A stretch of DNA of 64,000 bases, from positions 31,376 through 95,375 of the forward strand of contig CAMZAX010000006.1 of assembly GCA_947304355.1 (NCBI GenBank). The letters are read 5' to 3'. The stretch comes from an uncultured Selenomonadales bacterium. Lineage in GTDB: Bacteria; Bacillota; Negativicutes; Selenomonadales; Selenomonadaceae. How positions within the stretch are numbered: position 1 is the first letter of the stretch; every line of letters starts with the position of its first letter. The position numbers and the translations under genes are program-made. This document shows positions 60,031-64,000 of the stretch, piece after piece. The notes beneath the pieces are model-generated. The model was not told the origin of the DNA, ran no database searches, and saw only the letters and a program-made list of their open reading frames with translations.

Positions 60031-63000
60031 TTGGCAAAATTTTTTATTCACCGACCGATATTCGCGATAGTCATTGCACTGATAATCACGCTCGTCGGCA
60101 TCCTCGCGGCAATGCAACTGCCAATCGCGCAGTATCCGCAAATCTCTCCGCCGACAATTTCGGTCAGTACGACCTACACCGGCGCGAACGCAAGCGTCGT
60201 CAACGAGACGATCGCGCAGGTCATTGAACAGCAAGTCAACGGCACCGACGGCATGGACTACATGAGCTCCAACTCGGACGACACGGGACGCTACAGCTTG
60301 CAGGTCGTCTTTGAAGTCGGCACCGACGGTGACATGGACTCCGTTAAAGTTCAAAACAACGTCGCCATTGCAAACGCAAGCTTGCCCACGGACGTTCAGC
60401 GGCAGGGCGTCACGACACGCAAGGCGTCCAACGAAATGGCTCTCTTCCTGGCAATGTACTCGCCCACGGGCGAATACGACCGCGCCTTCATGAAGAACTA
60501 CGCCGATATTTATTTGATGGACGAAATTAAGCGCGTCGACGGCGTCGGTGACGTTCAAATCTTCGGTTCCGATTACTCAATGCGCATTTGGCTCAACCCC
60601 GACAAGCTCGCCGAATACAACTTGACTGTCGCCGAAGTCTCCGCCGCAATTAACGAACAAAACCTGCAAGCCGCCGCCGGCACTATCGGTTCAATGCCGC
60701 TGGCACAAGGACAGGAAAAGCAATACACCGGCAAAGTCCAAGGGCGTCTGTCCGATATTTCGCAGTTCGGCGACATCATCCTCAAGGCGAACGGCGACGG
60801 CACCTTTGTCTACATGAAAGACGTTGCGCGAATCGAGCCGGGGCAGCGCGCCAATAACGTCGTCGCAAAATTCAACGGCTACCCGTCAGTCAGCTTCGGC
60901 ATTCAGCTCACAAGCGACGCCAACGCCATGACGACCGTTCGCGGCGTGCAAGAAATTATCGAACGCCAACGCCCGAACTTGCCGCCCAACCTTCACATCA
61001 GCGAAATTTTCGACAGCACCGATTATATTCGCGCGTCAATCAACGAAGTGGCGCACACGTTCTTTGAGGCGTTGGCTCTCGTCGTGTTGGTTATCTTCAT
61101 CTTCCTGCAGAGTTGGCGCGCCACGATAATCCCGTTGCTTGCGGTTCCGGTCTCGCTTATCGGGACGTTCGGCGCGTTGATAGTTCTCGGCTTTTCAATC
61201 AACACGCTGACGCTCTTCGCAATGGTTTTGGCAATCGGTCTGGTCGTCGACGACGCGATTGTCGTTATCGAAAACGTTGAACACCACATGGAGGAAGGAC
61301 TTGAGCCCGTCGACGCAACCGAACGCGCAATGGACGAAGTTCAAGGCCCGGTCGTCGCGATAGCTTTGGTATTGGCTGCGGTGTTCGTACCCGTCGCGTT
61401 CCTCGGCGGCATGATGGGCGTCCTGTATCGGCAATTCGCTTTGACAATCGCAATATCGATGGGCTTGTCGGCGTTCGTCGCGCTCACGTTGACGCCCGCG
61501 CTCTGCGCCATCATCCTCAAGCCCAAAGACCCCAACAAAAAGCAGGGTATCTTCGACAAATTCTTTAACGGCTTCAACAACTGGTTCGACCGCACGAAGA
61601 ACGGTTACGTCAAAATCGTCGCGTCGTTTATCAAACGCTCGCAGCTGGCGATAATCTTCCTGCTTATCGTCGGCGGCGTCACGTGGATGATTTATCAGCG
61701 ACTCCCGTCGACCTTCGTGCCCGAAGAGGATCAGGGTTACTTCTTCACTTCGATAAGTCTGCCCGAAGGCACGTCAATGAATCACACCGTCCAAACGATT
61801 GACAAGCTCGGCGGTGCGGTCATGCGGGAAATGCCCGGCTTGAAAAACTGCATGATGATAACTGGCTTCGACATCCTGTCGTTCGGCTCCAAACCCAACG
61901 CGGGCATTATCGTCTGCGGTCTGGAGGATTGGACGAAACGCGGCAAAGACGCCTCGGTCAGCGCGTGCGTCGGGACAATGTTCCGCCTCGGCGCAATGAC
62001 GGTGCCCGAAGCGCAGGTTATCGCGTTCAACCCGCCCGCCTTGCCGGGTCTGGGCAACGTCGGCGGCTGGTCAATGCAGTTGCAAGACATGGCGGGTCAC
62101 ACGGACGTTGAGCTCGACGAATTAACCAAACGAATCGTCGCGAAGGCGAATCAGCGTCCCGAAATGGCAGGCGTCCGCACGACCTTCAACATTGCCTCGC
62201 CGACCGTTGAATACGAAATCGACCGCGAAAAAGTCAAACTCCTCGGCGTGAACTTGTCCGACGTGTTTACGGCTCTGCAAGTCAACTTCGGCGGCATGCA
62301 AGTCAACGACTTCAACAAATTCGGGCGCACGTACAAAGTCATGCTCCAATCGGACGTGCTTTATCGCAGTGAGGCGGATTGTGCGCGTTTCGTCTTCGTC
62401 AAGGGCGCGGACGATCAAATGGTGCCGCTCAGTACTTTAATCACGCCGAAATACTCCACGGGTCCCACGCAGATTTCAAGATTCAACGCCGCCCGCGCAG
62501 TCACGATTCAAGGTAACGCCGGCGCAGGTTACAGCTCCGGTCAAGCAATGGCGGCTATTGAAGAGATTGTCAACGAGGAGGCGGGCGTCGGCTTCAATAT
62601 CGAATGGTCGGGTCAGTCTCGCGAAGAAAAGAAAGCCGCAAGCTCCACCGGTCAAGTCTTGGCGTTGTCGCTGGTGTTCGTCTTCCTCATGCTCGCCGCG
62701 CTCTACGAAAGCTGGTCTGTGCCCTACGCCGTGTTGCTCAGCGTGCCGACAGGACTTTTCGGCGCGGTCTTCTCGGAATTCTTCATGTCGTGGATTTCGG
62801 CGATGCTTAACAACGGACAAGCAAACCCCGGACTGCAGGATTCAGTTTACGTCCAGATAGGGATAATAACTGTTGTGGGACTTTGCGCGAAAAACGGAAT
62901 ATTAATCGTTGAATTCGCGAAAGTGCGCGTCGACCGCGGAATGCCGCCAATCAAAGCAGCGATTGAGGCGGCGGGCTTGCGCTTGCGCCCGATTTTGATG

Positions 63001-63225
63001 ACGTCGTTAGCGTTCATTATCGGTTGCTTGCCGTTGGCAATGGCGACGGGCGCGGGCTCGGCTGCTCGTAACGGCATGGGGACTGCGGTTGTCGGCGGGA
63101 TGACTGCAGGGACGTTGCTCGGAATTTTTATTATCCCGGTTCTGTTCGTAATCACGGAATGGATAGCTAAGAAGCTGGGTTTTATGAAGCAGGAGAGGCA
63201 ACGTACCTCCACGGACTACATGTGA
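60031..63225 (+). CDS. RND family efflux pump inner-membrane subunit (AcrB type)
   Basis: 1064 residues, twelve membrane helices with two large periplasmic loops. Marks: FFIHRPIFAIVIALIITLVGILA start, QLPIAQYPQISPPTISVSTTYTGA, the proton-relay Asp pair in VVDDAIVVIENVEHHMEEG, and the matching second half (VVGLCAKNGILIVEFA). HAE1 class (drug/hydrophobe export). TTG 60031 follows GGAGGG. Last gene of the operon with a terminator behind it. Confidence 0.95.
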   Translation: MAKFFIHRPIFAIVIALIITLVGILAAMQLPIAQYPQISPPTISVSTTYTGANASVVNETIAQVIEQQVNGTDGMDYMSSNSDDTGRYSLQVVFEVGTDGDMDSVKVQNNVAIANASLPTDVQRQGVTTRKASNEMALFLAMYSPTGEYDRAFMKNYADIYLMDEIKRVDGVGDVQIFGSDYSMRIWLNPDKLAEYNLTVAEVSAAINEQNLQAAAGTIGSMPLAQGQEKQYTGKVQGRLSDISQFGDIILKANGDGTFVYMKDVARIEPGQRANNVVAKFNGYPSVSFGIQLTSDANAMTTVRGVQEIIERQRPNLPPNLHISEIFDSTDYIRASINEVAHTFFEALALVVLVIFIFLQSWRATIIPLLAVPVSLIGTFGALIVLGFSINTLTLFAMVLAIGLVVDDAIVVIENVEHHMEEGLEPVDATERAMDEVQGPVVAIALVLAAVFVPVAFLGGMMGVLYRQFALTIAISMGLSAFVALTLTPALCAIILKPKDPNKKQGIFDKFFNGFNNWFDRTKNGYVKIVASFIKRSQLAIIFLLIVGGVTWMIYQRLPSTFVPEEDQGYFFTSISLPEGTSMNHTVQTIDKLGGAVMREMPGLKNCMMITGFDILSFGSKPNAGIIVCGLEDWTKRGKDASVSACVGTMFRLGAMTVPEAQVIAFNPPALPGLGNVGGWSMQLQDMAGHTDVELDELTKRIVAKANQRPEMAGVRTTFNIASPTVEYEIDREKVKLLGVNLSDVFTALQVNFGGMQVNDFNKFGRTYKVMLQSDVLYRSEADCARFVFVKGADDQMVPLSTLITPKYSTGPTQISRFNAARAVTIQGNAGAGYSSGQAMAAIEEIVNEEAGVGFNIEWSGQSREEKKAASSTGQVLALSLVFVFLMLAALYESWSVPYAVLLSVPTGLFGAVFSEFFMSWISAMLNNGQANPGLQDSVYVQIGIITVVGLCAKNGILIVEFAKVRVDRGMPPIKAAIEAAGLRLRPILMTSLAFIIGCLPLAMATGAGSAARNGMGTAVVGGMTAGTLLGIFIIPVLFVITEWIAKKLGFMKQERQRTSTDYM

Positions 63226-63249
63226 TTTGCTTGAAAATAAAAAATTCAA

Positions 63250-63282
63250 CCGTCGGGCTTGCGGGCTCGGCGGCTTTTTTTA
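63250..63282 (+). terminator. Terminator of the RND operon
   Basis: CCGTCGGGC pairs with GCTCGGCGG (with wobbles), followed by T7. Confidence 0.7.
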
Positions 63283-63520
63283 GGACACCTTTAAGGTACA
63301 AAAGTTCACCTGTGCGGCAGGCGACAAAGCAAAAATTTTTTGATTGAGACGCGTTCACAAATTTTAACACTCGAAAGCTTCGGGCGTTTTTTTATTTCCG
63401 CACTTGCTCGCGGAAATAATTTTTTCTCATATCATACCGAACAGTGAATCAGGTCGCTTGACAGGCGACCTTTTGCCTTACGAAATCAACTATACTAAAA
63501 AATGAAAGGAGAATGCTGTT
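63283..63520. other. Intergenic region with several hairpins
   Basis: About 240 bases. Small stems seen: CGAAAGCTTCGGG (near 63373), ATTTCCGC/GCGGAAAT with a T-run (near 63400-63427), GGTCGC/GCGACC with T4 (near 63453-63475). No gene supported. Confidence 0.55.
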
Positions 63521-63757
63521 ATGAAAGAAATTTATTTACTCTTTGCCGGGTTACTTTTAGTTTTTGTTGCCGCCTTTTCCTCTCACTGTCGTACAACGAT
63601 GCCCATTGGTGCTTGGCAATGCTCTCGGTGCGGCGCAATTACATACGTTACGAGCTTAAACTCACATCTGCCCGCGCGGAATGTACACAATGGCGGACAC
63701 ATTCACGATTGGCAATATATGGGCAGTTTGAACAATAATGATCGCAGCGTAAAGTAA
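63521..63757 (+). CDS. Small secreted or anchored zinc-ribbon-like protein
   Basis: 78 residues from ATG 63521 (AAAGGAG upstream). N-terminal hydrophobic segment IYLLFAGLLLVFVAAFSSHC with a Cys near residue 23 that could be a lipidation site. Then GAWQCSRCGAITYVTS with a CxxC pair and a His-rich region (HNGGHIHDWQYMG), so a metal-binding (zinc ribbon-like) ending is possible. No family recognised. Confidence 0.6.
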   Translation: MKEIYLLFAGLLLVFVAAFSSHCRTTMPIGAWQCSRCGAITYVTSLNSHLPARNVHNGGHIHDWQYMGSLNNNDRSVK

Positions 63758-64000
63758 CTTTCCGCAGATTTCGCATAAAACTTTTTGTCGCTTGTCGGGC
63801 GTCCTTAAAAATCCGCGACAATGTAAAATTAATCAGACTTGTGAAGGGGATATCGGATAAAAATTTTTGCAAGGATGAATCTTACGCGTCGAGCATCAAA
63901 AAAATTTATCAGCTTTTCTGATAAGCTCATCTGTGACAGATAAAGTTTTTAGGGGCTGTTGGTAAATTAAAAGTGAATAACAGAAGCAGCGAGTAAAAAG
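63758..64000. other. End of window without a supported gene
   Basis: AT-rich 240 bases. A hairpin TTATCAGC..GCTGATAA-like lies near 63908-63926. The last 50 bases (from AGGGGCTGTTGG) look like they may begin another element, but nothing can be called. Confidence 0.3.

Overview
The window looks like a chromosome segment of a diderm Firmicute, most likely one of the Negativicutes. Typical Firmicute housekeeping genes (tilS-hpt-ftsH, a DivIC-type septum protein, dnaX-ybaB-recR-radA) sit beside Gram-negative envelope genes (three OmpH/Skp-like periplasmic proteins, lpxD, an LpxL-type acyltransferase, an RND efflux pump). The DNA is GC-rich, TTG starts are frequent, and ribosome binding sites are strong (GGAGG followed by A/T runs). 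No tRNA, rRNA or CRISPR array was seen.

Layout. 1-2.0 kb (minus): start of trpA, a small NrdD-like gene split by what reads as a group I intron, and an MscS channel. 2.1-8.7 kb: GNAT acetyltransferase, flavodoxin, HD hydrolase, glnS, an ArsB/NhaD-type transporter and a glycosyltransferase-like gene ending in an 11-G tract. 8.7-12.1 kb (minus): an ABC exporter operon, a DMT transporter and a secreted protein. 12.2-20.8 kb (plus): divIC, S1-domain protein, tilS, hpt, ftsH, a DUF4160 pair, asparaginase, birA and a MATE pump. 20.8-21.9 kb: a retron (promoter, structured msr-msd-like RNA, reverse transcriptase). 22.0-24.2 kb: a small graveyard with integrase and GIY-YIG relics. 24.2-29.1 kb: acyltransferase, pepD and two NYN-domain proteins. 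29.2-34.8 kb: ileS, a DUF1919 protein and a HAD-like surface-glycan protein ending in a 12-G tract. 34.9-42.6 kb: copper ATPase with a fused CopZ, dnaX-ybaB-recR-radA and a PLP lyase. 43.0-47.8 kb (minus): a 1599-residue RTX-like protein with a long leader. 48.6-53.7 kb: the outer-membrane cluster. 53.7-57.0 kb (minus): a membrane protein, ung and a folate operon (folP, folB, and a FolK-DHFR fusion). 57.1-63.2 kb: RND adaptor, a symporter with an extra N-terminal domain, and the RND pump.

The most interesting items are the retron at 20.8-21.9 kb, the group I intron in the NrdD-like gene, and two poly-G tracts, each of which leaves a plausible C-terminal tail one nucleotide out of frame in a surface-glycan-type gene (a possible phase-variation pair). 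Also notable are an NYN nuclease with four repeated modules, a dicarboxylate symporter with an N-terminal kinase-like domain, and a dispersed 7-bp repeat family that also sits inside the copper ATPase gene. All homology statements come from motif recognition by eye; no database search was possible.
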